Shown here: piece after piece, positions 32,703-43,965 of the stretch
Layout of the letters: each line of letters opens with the position of its first letter
Position numbering within the stretch: the stretch's first letter is position 1
Made by a program: the position numbers and the translations under genes
Notes under the pieces: model-generated
What the model was told of the DNA's origin: nothing
Database searches by the model: none
Seen by the model: only the letters and a program-made list of their open reading frames with translations
NCBI GenBank assembly: GCA_011032825.1
Contig: JAADJZ010000002.1
Span: forward strand, 1,922,001-1,986,000
Direction of reading: 5' to 3'
Source: Massariosphaeria phaeospora
Lineage: Eukaryota; Ascomycota; Dothideomycetes; Pleosporales
DNA: 64,000 nucleotides

Positions 32703-35700
32703 TACAAGGATCCTGAGAATTTCACGCGACATAGTGCCATCGGCTCCGACCCTGCACTCCTCTCGAACCGAATTACTCATACTTTCGATCTACGTGGTCC
32801 GTCTGTTGTTCTTGATACTGCATGTTCGTCCTCACTGTACGCGATGCATGTTGCATGTCTCTCGTTAGAAGCACAAGAGTGCGATGCAGCTCTTGTAGCC
32901 AGTGCCAACCTGATCCAATCACCCGAACAGCAACTCATCGCGGTCAAGGCAGGAATTCTCTCCCCTGACGGCAAATGTCACACTTTCGACCCCGCGGCAA
33001 ATGAATATGCAGAGCCGAAGGGGTTGTGTCACTCTACTTGAAGAGGTTGAGTGACGCCATCCGTGATGGTGATTCAGTGCGAGCGGTAATCCTTGGAACA
33101 GCTACCAATGCGTAAGTTCAACTTGACAGAACAATGTCTATTGTATTGTTAACAGATCTTTTCTAGAAACGGTAAAACGCCCGGTATTTCACACCCAAGG
33201 ATAGATGGACAAGAAGCCGTCATACGTTTGGCTTATCAACGCGCGGGCTTATCTCCAGAAGATACGCCTTATGTCGAGGTCAGTACTTCGTCAAAAATAG
33301 CTACAGTTCCCGGAGTTTAGATAGTCAGTACTAACGGATTTTTAGACTCATGGAACAGGAACAAATAGTTCATGCCCATACGAAACAACATCAATGGCGT
33401 TATAATTCAGCACTATCGCGCCATCGTGATAGTGTCGGGAGTATCTTGTCCTTGCTAGGATCGCTCTTTCTGGCCGGATATGATAACATACGTTATGTTG
33501 ACGCATGTTCAGGTCTTCAAAACCGGTATGCTCGCCCGAAGCTACTACATAACCTTCCTCCATACCCGTGGAACTACGAAGAATCTATATCATGTAAATT
33601 GCCTCGCGCGGTTATCGAGTTCAAGAATCGCAAATACGCTAGACATGGCCTTCTAGGGTCGGAGATACCAGGCGGAAGTAGGCCGACTCGCGCTTGGCGA
33701 AATATCTTGGACGTCCATGAGGTACCTTGGTTGAAACATCACCGGCTTGGTCCATCTATTGTATTCCCAGCTGCGGCGTACATTGCCATGGCCGTTGAAG
33801 CAGTGTTCCAGGTTACCGATATGGACCTACAGTCTCAACCGGTGATAGAATTACGACGAGTCAATTAATTGAAAGCTCTAGATCTGGAAGAAGAACGACG
33901 GTCACGAATTGAGATATTAACGGAATTGCGGCCATCTATGCTCACATCCGTTCGACCCTCGGAGAAATGGTGGGATTTTAGTGTGACTTCACTCCCAGAG
34001 AATGGTCCACCAACCATGCATGCAAACGCGATGATTTCTATCACTTCAGAGCGGTGTATAACGCGTTCATCTGGACCAACACCCAGCGCCATGGAGCTGC
34101 AGAGCCCACGTATGTGGTATTCGAAGTTTGGCAAGGAGGGACTAAACTGGGGACCAGAGTTCGCGGTCATACAGACCATTCACGTGGACAGAGAAAAGAA
34201 AGCTTTGTTTGCCACTGCAGGTACCAAACTTCGTCGAGGAGACAAATCACCCTTGGATGGTAGTTTCCAGTACGTAGCACACCCCACCAGTATTGATGGT
34301 ATGCTCCAGACAGCTTTCATTGCCACCACTGCGGGATGTGTCGGAGCTCTACGAGCCACTGTTCCCGTTTCCATGGATTCGATTCGGATTTCCTGCAATG
34401 CTTTGAAAGACAGTTTCTCAGAGTCCAACTGGAATTATGATGCGACGGCAACCAAAATCGGATTTAGAACGTTCTCGATCGATGCGGAACTACGCAGCTC
34501 TTCTAACGACATATTGATGCGTATGAATAAGGTACGCTGCGTTCCTTACCTAGGAATTGCCCAGCGTAGTGCTCAATCTTCTCGTCAGCTTTTAGCACGC
34601 GTTGTATGGAAGCCAGATATTTCTGCACCGCAGTTGAAGGAGTACCAGCAAATACAGAAATACTTTGACTGGTACATCTCTGGATTGGAGCAGGATGTGT
34701 CAGAAGGAGAACGGCTGACCGGTGCTTTATTGGATCTTGCAGCACACAAATACCCGAATAGGGATATCCTACATGTTGGACAAAATCCCGACTTCATCAA
34801 AGCTGCCAAACGTATACTATCCGTCGATTCGTCGTTGCGGAGATGCGCTTCATTCCATACTGGAACTTTTGACAGTACTGGTAGTCTAAGGATTATCGAC
34901 CAGCTCGATGAGCTTTCCAAGATGGCATATCCACGATCAGACCAGACGTTTAACCTTGTACTGAGCGAGATTGTATGAGAATTTATCTCGACATAGGAAT
35001 TTGAAGCTAACATTTCACAGGACATTGACGCGACAGCGCACCCCTGCCTCGCATCATCAGCGTTGATAATCCGCATCGGAGGTGCGTCACGGAACACATC
35101 AACAGAAGCGAAATGGATATGGCGAACTGCAGCACCAATGGCCCTTCATCAATCTCAAAACTCAGCCATGGTGCTTATTGTGAGTCGGTCTAGAAATGCT
35201 TCGCCCGTGGAGCGATCAATCATATCGCAGCTGGCCGATCAACTGTGCCTGTCAGCATCGATAATGAATATTGACGAGGCAAGTTCGAGTAATATAAGCG
35301 CTCGATCGATCGTCATATGCACACTTGAACTCCAGGACCCTTTCCTGGTTCACATGAGTGGAAGCGAAGCAGCTGCTCTCAAAGTCATTACCGACAATGC
35401 GGCAACAGTTGTTTGGCTCACGCATGCAGGTATATTGAAGGGAAAGAACCCCGATTTTACTCCGGTACTTGGACTTAGCCGTGCGGTGATGCTGGAGCAG
35501 CCTTCCCTCCGTTTTTCCGTCCTGGACGTCGAAGACCCAAAACACAGCCCACTACAAACGGCTCGCAACGTTTCTTTTATCCTAAGTCAGCTACTTCACG
35601 AATCGGACCCGGACTTGGAGTATGTAGAAAGCGAAGGTGTCATGCATGTTTCGCGATGGGAACCGGAAGAGCAACTGAATGATACATTCATGTCGAAGCA

Positions 35701-38286
35701 AGCTGATCGAACAGTAGAGATGGCCTTGAAAGATACCGGTAATTGTTCTTTGCAAATTCAGCGTCCAGGCCAGTTTGACACGATCTATTTCAAAGCAAAT
35801 GAGTTCCGAGATGTTTTACCGGATGATTATGTGGAGATCGACGTCAAGAGTGTTGGCTTGAATGCTAAAGTGAGTCCAGTAGTTGGTATCAACGATGGTA
35901 CACTAGCTAATCCCTGATAGGATTTATATGTGCTGGGTGGCAAGGTTGATACTAAGAATGTGACCTGCTCGTGCGAATGTGCTGGCGTATTAATTTCCCG
36001 TGGAACCAAGGTACAAGGACTGGAGGTTGGAGACAGAGTAGTTTGTTTGGCCCCTGGACATTTTGCTACACGTGAAAGAGTCCCATACTGGTCTGTGTGC
36101 AAGCTTCAAGATGCTGAGCGCTTCACGGTAAGTGATGTTTCCAGCACAAGCAGCTAGTTCTAACATGCTGCTCAGATTGCCTCGAGTATTCCGGTCGTCT
36201 TTTCTACTGCACTCTATGCTTTGAAGTACAAAGCAAGTCTCCAACCAGGGGAGACGATCCTCATTCATTCTGCTGCAGGCGGAGTCGGAATAGCGGCTAT
36301 ACAGCTCGCACGACATCTCCGTGCGGATATCTACTGCACTGTGGGCAGTGAAGCTAAGAAAGCCTTCTTAGTCGAATCATTCGGCATACCGGCCGATCAC
36401 ATATTCAACTCACGAGATTTTTCCTTCCTTCCAGCAATCCTACATGCAACTTCCGGTCAAGGCGTAGATGTAGTCTTGAACTCTCTTACCGGAGAATTGC
36501 TCCACAACAGCGTCGATGCATGTGCGGAATTCGGCCGATTCGTTGAGATAGGAAAGCGTGATATACTAGACCACGGAAGCCGGGACATGATTTCATTCGC
36601 CCGAAACATCTCTTTCATGGCGTTCGACCTCGCAGACATTTTCTACTCGAAGAGACAGTCCCATCATCGGTTATGGCATAACCTCTTAGGGGAAAGCATG
36701 AATCTCATCCGCACAGGTATGGCTAAGCCCTGTTCACCTCTCAGAGTATTTGAGGCTGGATATGTGGCAGACGCCTATAAATACTTCGCGCTAGGGACAC
36801 GAACTGGTAAGGTCGCTGTATCCTTTGAAGATGACACCAACATGATCAACATGTTGCCGAGCCCATACCAGACTCAGTTCCATGGAAAGAAGACCTATCT
36901 AATGGTCGGATGCCTAGGAGGGTTGGGCCGTAGTATCCTAAAATGGATGTTCACACGTGGAGCGCGGAGCTTCGTCTTCCTGGGCCGATCTGGGACCGAT
37001 AAGCCAGTGGCCAAAGACCTCGTAGACGACCTCAAGAAAGCAGGAGCGAGGTTTGAAATCGTCAGAGGCGACGTGAGCAACTATCATGACGTCGAAAAAG
37101 CAGTGGAAAGTGCAGATTCTCCGCTAGGAGGCGTCGTGCAGGCCGCGATGGGACTACACGAAGCACTATGGACCGCCATGTCGAACGACGCCTGGAATGC
37201 GAGCATAAGACCCAAAATAGACGGAACTTGGAATCTGCATAACGCGCTTCGTCACCAAAAGCGGGATAGCGAATTAGATTTCTTCCTCATGACCTCCTCG
37301 ATATCCGGAACAGTGGGTACTGCAACCGAAAGCAACTATTGCGCTGCCAATGCATTCCTCGACGCATTCGCGCGCTATAGGAACGCGCAGGGCCTTCTAG
37401 GTGTTTCTGTTGGGTTGGGAATGATCTCCGAAGTTGGATATCTGCATGAGCACCCCGACATCGAGAAGCTTTTGAAACGGAAGGGCATCCACTCTATCAA
37501 TGAAGACGAGTTACTCCAGATCATTGATCTAGCAATAGCAAACCAGAATCTCGACATGTGGCAGCCACGATACGACTCACTATCTAATGCGCATCTTCTG
37601 ACGGGCATTGAGTTCATTGGGCTACAGGAGCAGCGCGACCAAGGTTTCGAAGGCGACAACCACGTGCTTGCAGATCCGCGTGCATCTCTATACTCTGCTG
37701 CTTTTGCCCGCGAAGGAAGTTCTTCGGCCCTACAGACCTCGTTGACGAAGCGTCAGTTTCCAGAGGAGATCGTGAAAGCTTTGAAAGACAGGACTTCAGA
37801 CTCACTGTTTGAAGCCGTGTCAGCTGTCATCAGCAAGAAGATTTCAAATCTGATCTTGCTACCGCTCAAGAAGCTTCGGCTAGATAAGATGTTAGGCGAG
37901 TTCGGTCTCGACTCTATGCTCGCAGCCGAGTTTCGCACCTTTGTTTACCACACCTTAGAGGTCGATGTACCTTTCATGACGCTGCTAGACAAAGGCGCAA
38001 CCGTGAACGATATTGCGCGACTTATCAGCGAGCAAATAGAAGCCAAATCGGAAAAATGAATGTGAGGGTCTTTGATTCCGGAGAGCACCATCCATTCCAA
38101 AAAGGAGGGCTGTTTTTGGACAGAGAATAGGAAACAAAGCGAGTTGCTTAATACTGTAGTTCTTATTTTAGATTATAAAATCCCTCTACTCGCGAAAAGC
38201 CTAGGACGGAGCTATGTAAATCTATCAAGAATTGGTTCAGACCGCAACATCTTGACCAAACTTCATATACGGTGAAATCAACCAGT

Positions 38287-39246
38287 CTAAGCCTCCGTTT
38301 CAGTAGATACCTTGGTGTTCATGCACCTCTCCTGTCTTCTCCGACGTCTCTCAACGTTCATCTCCTGTCTCTCTCTCATGCGGGCTCTCTCTTTGTCATA
38401 ACTTCGATATTCCTCTTCGGTCCACGATAGGTTCTCAGTTTCGACCAATTCCAAACTTCCTGATGCGCAAACTCGATATACCACACGTGTTCCAGGCTCA
38501 GCTCGATTGTGCACTTCCCACTCAATCTTATCGATGGTAACATCCCGAAAGAAGTTTGTAAGAAACGTCACGATCTCTTTGAAACCGGCTCCATCGTCGG
38601 TGAGGGAGATATCGTAGCTGTGGCTCGAAAGACGTAAACGCTTGAAGGACCCGTGAAGTTGCATAGCTTTCGCGTACTCTTGGCATGCATCTTTAACTTT
38701 CTCTTGATAGGATGAAAATCTGGTGGCTGCGTATTCATCCAAATACATCACGTTCCCGACGTACAGGGTGATATCCCGGATGGTGGGAGTTTTCATCAGC
38801 GCTTTCCTCTCAATCTCCATTTCCTGCATAGTGTAACCGTCCCAAAACCACTCTGCTTTTCTGGAAAACTGAGAAAGTGCCTCGCTGAATAGTACTTTGT
38901 TGGCTAGTAACCAGGTTGGGTAAGGGCCTTGCATTCTCTCGGGATATCCGAATCTTTTCCGGCTGATAGTCATCGAATGGTAGCCCTCGTACCGTAAATC
39001 GGTTAGCATGCCGTGAAAAGACGTACGAATGCATGGGTATGTTCGCCAGTAGTGGTGATATATCGAGTCTCGAATTTCGCGCGGGAGATCGAAGAAGGTG
39101 ACGGGCGAGCTCGGCCCTGGGGTGGTTTCCACCTCAACCACGTTTGTTATTGGTTCATTATGCGCATGGAGTTGGTCTCGTTCGGTAATGACACGGGTAG
39201 ATTTGGTCTCAGCTGGTGCATCGTGTTTCGCCAGGTTGCTAGCCAT
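38287..39246 (-). CDS. F-box-like hypothetical protein
   Basis: Single exon, 319 residues. The N-terminal quarter is polar. TFFDLPREIRDSIYHHYWR (about residues 50-68) has the L-P-x-E-I-R pattern of short F-box-like segments, common in large fungal families of unknown role, probably contacting Skp1. A mixed alpha/beta body follows, and the C-terminus is a strongly charged helix (RARMRERQEMNVERRRRRQER). The open frame extends 51 codons upstream, but only from a non-ATG codon; the first ATG is at 39246. It lies just beyond the 3' end of the PKS, convergent with it, with 227 bp between. It is intact, unlike genes to its left. Function not assigned. Confidence 0.7.
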   Translation of the reverse strand: MASNLAKHDAPAETKSTRVITERDQLHAHNEPITNVVEVETTPGPSSPVTFFDLPREIRDSIYHHYWRTYPCIRTSFHGMLTDLRYEGYHSMTISRKRFGYPERMQGPYPTWLLANKVLFSEALSQFSRKAEWFWDGYTMQEMEIERKALMKTPTIRDITLYVGNVMYLDEYAATRFSSYQEKVKDACQEYAKAMQLHGSFKRLRLSSHSYDISLTDDGAGFKEIVTFLTNFFRDVTIDKIEWEVHNRAEPGTRVVYRVCASGSLELVETENLSWTEEEYRSYDKERARMRERQEMNVERRRRRQERCMNTKVSTETEA

Positions 39247-39764
39247 AGCGAAAGGGTGCGGGGATATAAGAGTCGCTATCGTAACGAGTGGTTTCTGGGT
39301 TCCAAGGCTGTTAGATGATGTCGTTGCTGAAAACGACTGTTCAGTAGAATAAGTAGTCGCGGAAATTTCTAGGCTGCAATGCTGTGCGCCGGCTGGCAAG
39401 CGAATTTCGCTGACGCAGGCGGTCCCGAGGTCCCGAGGTCCCGAGGTCCGCCACCTTTCATGACATTGCTGAAGACTCGGAATGTGCGATTACGATTATC
39501 TCTAGACAATCATTGAGCAAGCAGAGTCTAAAAATAGACACATTGTATGGTAAGATGGGCTTCCAAGGCCAAGTAGTCTGTGAGAGGTCACGTGTAGAAT
39601 GTCACCACATCCATGTGATCAATGCACGTCCCAACTCATGCGTCATACCTGCATCATCGTAGAATCTCAGCTACATCTGTGTAACGTTTAAATCGTCTAA
39701 ACTATTATTTTAACATATTGTATCATTGAATCGTGAGATCAGTGCTAAATGTTAGCCCCCTACC
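39247..39764. other. Intergenic region, 518 bp
   Basis: Promoter of the F-box-like gene and 3' end of the trehalase gene. It contains a tandem repeat of GGTCCCGA, about 3.5 units, between 39420 and 39450, just upstream of the F-box-like start. No gene seen. Confidence 0.55.
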
Positions 39765-41832
39765 CTAGGTGAACTTCTTGATCCAACCAGCGTCTCTCTT
39801 CGGCAGTTGCACAGCATTCCTCTTTCTCTTGCTCGTACCTTCCGGAGTCGCCGCAGTGATGTTTCCGCAATCGGGAGTCTGCAATTGCTGGCCGAAGACA
39901 TCCGCAGCCCAGATCAAGACCCCGTTTGTCCAGCCGAACCCCTCAACAACCGTATACTCCCCTCCGCCGCCTGCTGCGTCTGTAGCGCTGTCTGCATATT
40001 TCTCGAACATGGTTCCGTTACCTTGGGCGCCCTCGATGGGTGGAAAGTCGGGGGTCGCGCCTCCGGTTGCGCGCCATGTGCAGAACGAAGAGTCTAGGTA
40101 GCGTTGGGCAAGCTGTGTGGCTAAATCTTGGGTCCAGATGTAGTCTTCGGTGGCCTGGGTACTGTCGCTTTCACTCTCAGAATCGAGTGGTGTGTTGAGT
40201 AGACCTTGAATGATGATATACTGGAGTGGAGGCCACACGTTTGGCTCGTCCCACTGCTGGCCCGTGGCGAGGTTTGTGGCCGCGATCGCGCCATCCCTGT
40301 CCTCAAGAAGCTGTTCGATTCGCGCGTAGGCTCGGCGGACTGCAGTGGGGTCATTCTTGATGGATGCAGGCGCTGCACCTGTCCAGAATGGGTAGAATTG
40401 CGCTGCCGACAGCCACACTTGTTGTCCTTGAGGCGCACCGGGCGTATCATCGGTAACTGTCGTGTTATCGGCTTGAACGTAGATGTTCTTCGCACCCGCC
40501 GTGAGGTTGTAGTCAAAATAGCTGTAATGCTCAGCATCCCATAGCAATGCAGTCATAGCCTCGCTTCTCTCTGCTGCACGAGTTGCCCATGTCTTCGCGG
40601 CAGTATGATTCCCCCCACGGCGGTGAAACTCCGCAATGGTAATCTCATTATAGTAGAGGATCGAGTTCAGTTCAACAGGGAGGATGTTGACTGTGTTCAA
40701 AGATCGCAAGGGGAAGTACGTATCGGTGACCGCGTCAGCGGGGTTCTTGAGCCAGCGCGCTGAGTAGTCCCACCCACTTTCGGCGCCAGACGCCAGGTTG
40801 GAATAGAGTTGTGCCATCTCCGTCTCATTAAGAGGGTGAGTTGCGTTGAATGCTTCACCGGCTTCGTTGATGTATGTCTCATTGTTGGCAGTGACATAGT
40901 CTTCATAGTAGGACTCTGGACGGGGTTGCGAGTTGGACACAGCGTAGTGATTGAGCGAGTAGTTTCGACCGGCGCGCTCCACAGTCACGGTGCGGTTCTG
41001 GACCCAGAAATCGTATTCTTTCTCCAACAGCGGCAGTGCGCGTTCTAGAATGGTGGCATTCTGTGTGTACTCGACGTAGATACGGACCATCTGGGCGAGG
41101 AGAGGCGGCTGCGAGCGGTTTAGATAGTACCGCCGGGCGCCATTTGGCACAAAACCAAAGTCCTCGACGAAGTCCAAAAAGTTCTCGATAACATTTTCCG
41201 CGATCTGCGTAAAAGATCCTTTTGTTCGCAGGAGGCCCTCAATGATCCAGAATGAGTCCCAGTAGTATGGCTCTCGGAAGCGGCCTCCTGCAACTACAAA
41301 AGTGCGGTTGATTGGGATGAAGGAGTTCACACACCCAGAGCAGTTCGATGCACCCACATAGCGCCTGGTCAAGTCGGGCCAGATATCGATGACTTGAGAT
41401 ACGAAATTGGCGACCGTAGAGCTGTTGACGGAATCTAAGAAATCAGGCTGCGTCTCTAGCTCGTCGGTGGGCACGGGCTCTAGCTCGGATCCAGCCTCGC
41501 CAAAATACTCTTGCAGGAAGTCATTGAGGGCGGAGTTATTCTGGATCGGCTTCTCGAGCTCGTTGAAGGCCGCCACAACCTCATCGAGTGGTCGTAGGGT
41601 CGGCCTGTGCATTGATTAGATTGGGGGCTTGTATGCTTATTGGCTGTACTCACAGGTCGACAAAAGTTTTGGAGTCCTCGAACGGGCGGGCCAACTCGAT
41701 CTCACGTAGGATGTCTCCGTAGCAGTAGATGGGCGAGTCGCACGGCGCAATGACGGAGCCATTCTCGTACAGGGCTGAGGCCAATGGCACGAGCAAGGCG
41801 GCGATAGCCCACGAAGCCAGGAAAGCTCTCAT
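39765..41832 (-). CDS. Secreted trehalase, GH37
   Basis: Exons 41832-41654 and 41604-39765 (49-nt intron, phase 2) give 672 residues. Hydrolyses trehalose to two glucose. The signal peptide is MRAFLASWAIAALLVPLASA. The join yields KTFVDLPTLRPLDEVVAAF, the usual start of GH37. Both family signatures are present: VVAGGRFREPYYWDSFW and QQWDEPNVWPPLQY. VVEGFGWTNGVLIWAADVFG near the C-terminus is also typical. About ten N-x-S/T sites fit a secreted glycoprotein. There is no regulatory N-domain with phosphorylation and calcium sites as in cytosolic neutral trehalase, so it should act outside the cell or in the wall. The end has a basic dibasic tail (SKRKRNAVQLPKRD). Confidence 0.95.
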
Positions 41833-42912
41833 GATGGTGGCGGGTGATGGTGGAGGGAGACAGTCCGAGGAGTCGCACGCGGTCATCAGCACATGGGTAG
41901 TGCGGTACCTTTATGCTGCCCAGGTTGCAACCCCATGGGCACAAAGAAACTAGGTTCTCCGCCGGTGCCGAATGGCCGCGGTGAATCCAAGAGTACGTAG
42001 GTGGCTGAGTTGCCGGGCGGGGGAGGGCGTGAGCGGGACTTGGCATGCTTACTGGATTGAGGTTCTCGTGGGAAACGGTGATGGTAATTCGTCTTGTACC
42101 TCGTAAAGTTTGGACGCACGGTGCCTGTGTTCGTTCGTATCCCCGCAAAATGGCTTTTGCGGCTGGTCTTAGCGTAATACCATGCCGTTGGCTGATCTCG
42201 TGCTGCCCATGTGTCGCTGAGCTGGCCAATGGACATCCGGGAAAGGAGTCTCGCCATTTTGGATCTTTCATGACTTTCACCGGCGGTGTTGGCGGTGAGG
42301 GCCGAGGTCGATTGCGGTGGCAGTGGTTGCATTGTTCCGCTTGTTGGTTCCACCTGCCTAAACGGGCTAGGCTGACAGCCTTCACACACGCTGCTTGACC
42401 TCGGAACCTTGGAACCTCGCGGTGGGTATTCGGGGTTTAGCCACACCCAATCAACGCAGCCTGTCATTGTTGGTTGAGACCATGTATAATCTTTCTAACT
42501 GAATTGCATGGTTTCAACAGAATGTGAATTTTCTGCAGAAATGCTCATAGTCTGGTGTTAGAGGAGCTTTCGTCAGTCTAATATGGCCTCAGCCTCACGC
42601 TCTCTCACATCTAAAATCACTGCCACAAGAGAAGCTGCATTGAACCTGAAGCTGTAAAGGTGTTACATAAACATTGCAAGAATTTCTTCCGTAGATTAGT
42701 ATTGGCTACGCTTGTTGGGCTCAACATCGACCTCATACAATCTCTAAACAGTGGCTAATGCACGAGTAATAAACGTCCTCAACCTTCACATTTGAAAGGG
42801 GATCGCCTAGGAAGGCAGGTTCCAGATAAAGAATGTGATGAATTCGATGAGGTCTATCTACAGCGAGAGCGGAGCAACTCTATATACTCCTCGCCGGGCG
42901 GCTATCGGTGCT
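41833..42912. other. Intergenic region, 1080 bp
   Basis: Upstream of trehalase and downstream of the hydrolase. Open frames of up to 227 codons on the - strand (41702-42385, 41886-42467) overlap the trehalase start or run through GC-rich sequence without family motifs, and are not supported. Confidence 0.55.
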
Positions 42913-43965
42913 CTACCGGAGGCCTGAAGCGTTTGTAGCCGCGGGCAATATATCGTCAATATACCGAGCCAGCGAGCCTGCGGAGCTCACCCGGAGGAGT
43001 GCGGAGCTCACCCGGGCGCTGTGTGTCAGCTCCGAGATCCACCGAGGTCCTACGACCGAGGCAACCCATAGGGCTTCCAGCCCATTACAACATTCGACAT
43101 AAGAGGGGCCCACACCTACTACAACCCGATTCGGTATCCAGATACTTTTGCTGGCCTCCTCGATAAGTGTGCTCGCAGTCCATTCCGGCTTGCTGAGGAA
43201 GGGATTATGACCCGCGTCGACCTTGATGAGGTTATCGATCTTGTGGGGCCCACTCGCCTTGGCGGAATCAACCAGATACTGTGCAGCTGCAACAGTAGTC
43301 GGCACATCCGCAGTGCAGAGTATGTAGGTGGTCGGAATATGGCGCCAAGCAGCATGTGTGGTCGTGCTCCAGAAAGACGCAAAACTCTGAGGCTGCAGAT
43401 CTTTCGCCAGTTCCGCTACAGTGCTATCGTCCAAGTCCTGGTAGAACATGGCTTTCGCATCTTCCGGCCGCACTGTGATGATTCCGGCCTACATGAGAAG
43501 GGAGTCAGTAATCGAATGCGAGTTTCTATATGTTTTGGATTGTCTTACCTCGAGGTCGGTCTTCATTTCAGGCACCATATTTTCACGAGTACCACGAGGG
43601 GAATGCTGGAATCCCTCGGGCACAAGAAAAGCAACGACGTAGATGAGTCGCACAACACCACCCTTCAAAGCTTTTGACGCACGCGACTCTTTGTCCAGGC
43701 CGTCCAGAGCGGTGCCGCCTGTCATGCCACTGAAACTATGCATAACCACGACGACATCGCGCTCCTTCTTGACGAGGTCTGAGACGATGTTGCGAATAAT
43801 CTCCACGTCTGCGGACCAGTCGGGGGTCGGAGGGCTAGATCCACTGGATGGAAGTGCAGGTGCAAAAGACTCGTAGTCGGCTTTGGTGAGTTCCCCGATG
43901 AGTCGGTCCTAGCACTGCGGCGTGTGCCAGGCACCGTGAAGGAGTACAAAGACTGGCTTAGACAT
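42913..43965 (-). pseudogene. Alpha/beta hydrolase with early stop
   Basis: Exons 43965-43549 and 43488-42913 (60-nt intron, phase 0), one frame of 331 codons broken by TAG at 43909-43911, codon 19. The family start FVLLHGAWHTPQC runs into the stop, then DRLIGELTKADYESFAPALPS continues. The nucleophile region is VVVVMHSFSGMTGG (Ser in H-S-F-S-G), and DAGHNPFLSKP carries the catalytic His. Such proteins are salicylate-esterase-like or general fungal hydrolases of about 250 residues. Here the frame runs about 70 codons beyond the expected C-terminus, through a direct repeat of GCGGAGCTCACCCGG (42980-42994 and 43001-43015), so the natural stop may also be lost. An inner ATG (43725) would skip the oxyanion-hole region. 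Confidence 0.75.

Larger units (their letters stand above)
25840..38059 (+). pseudogene. Highly reducing polyketide synthase, split by transposons and lacking the AT domain
   Basis: Pieces: 25840-25903, 25959-26331, then the 26332-32702 insertion, 32703-33111, 33167-33278, 33346-34972, 35021-35869, 35921-36127, 36176-38059. KS begins with EPIAIIGTACRLPG, keeps the Cys motif LDTACSSSLYA after the insertion and the first His motif THGTG. The third KS motif (K-S-N-I-G-H), the KS C-terminus and the whole acyltransferase are absent; sequence jumps at about 33355-33420 to the AT-DH linker (LGSLFLAGY, LPPYPWN), with a frame change. There is a further frameshift near 33025 and a TAA at 33866-33868. 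DH has H-x3-P where H-x3-G is expected, but IDGMLQ is kept. The methyltransferase region is short. ER (AAGGVGIAAIQLA), KR (GCLGGLGRS, SNYCAANAFLDAFARY) and ACP (GEFGLDSMLAAEF) are open and well kept. No product can be made by this copy. Confidence 0.93.

Noticed and set aside
25840..38059. A new split or trans-acting PKS system
   Set aside because: The missing domains, frameshifts and stop are better explained as a pseudogene; nothing nearby could supply the AT in trans.
41702..42467. Two long - strand open frames (227 and 193 codons) upstream of trehalase
   Set aside because: They overlap each other in different frames, run over the trehalase start, and show no family motif or domain; the sequence is GC-rich, which keeps frames open.
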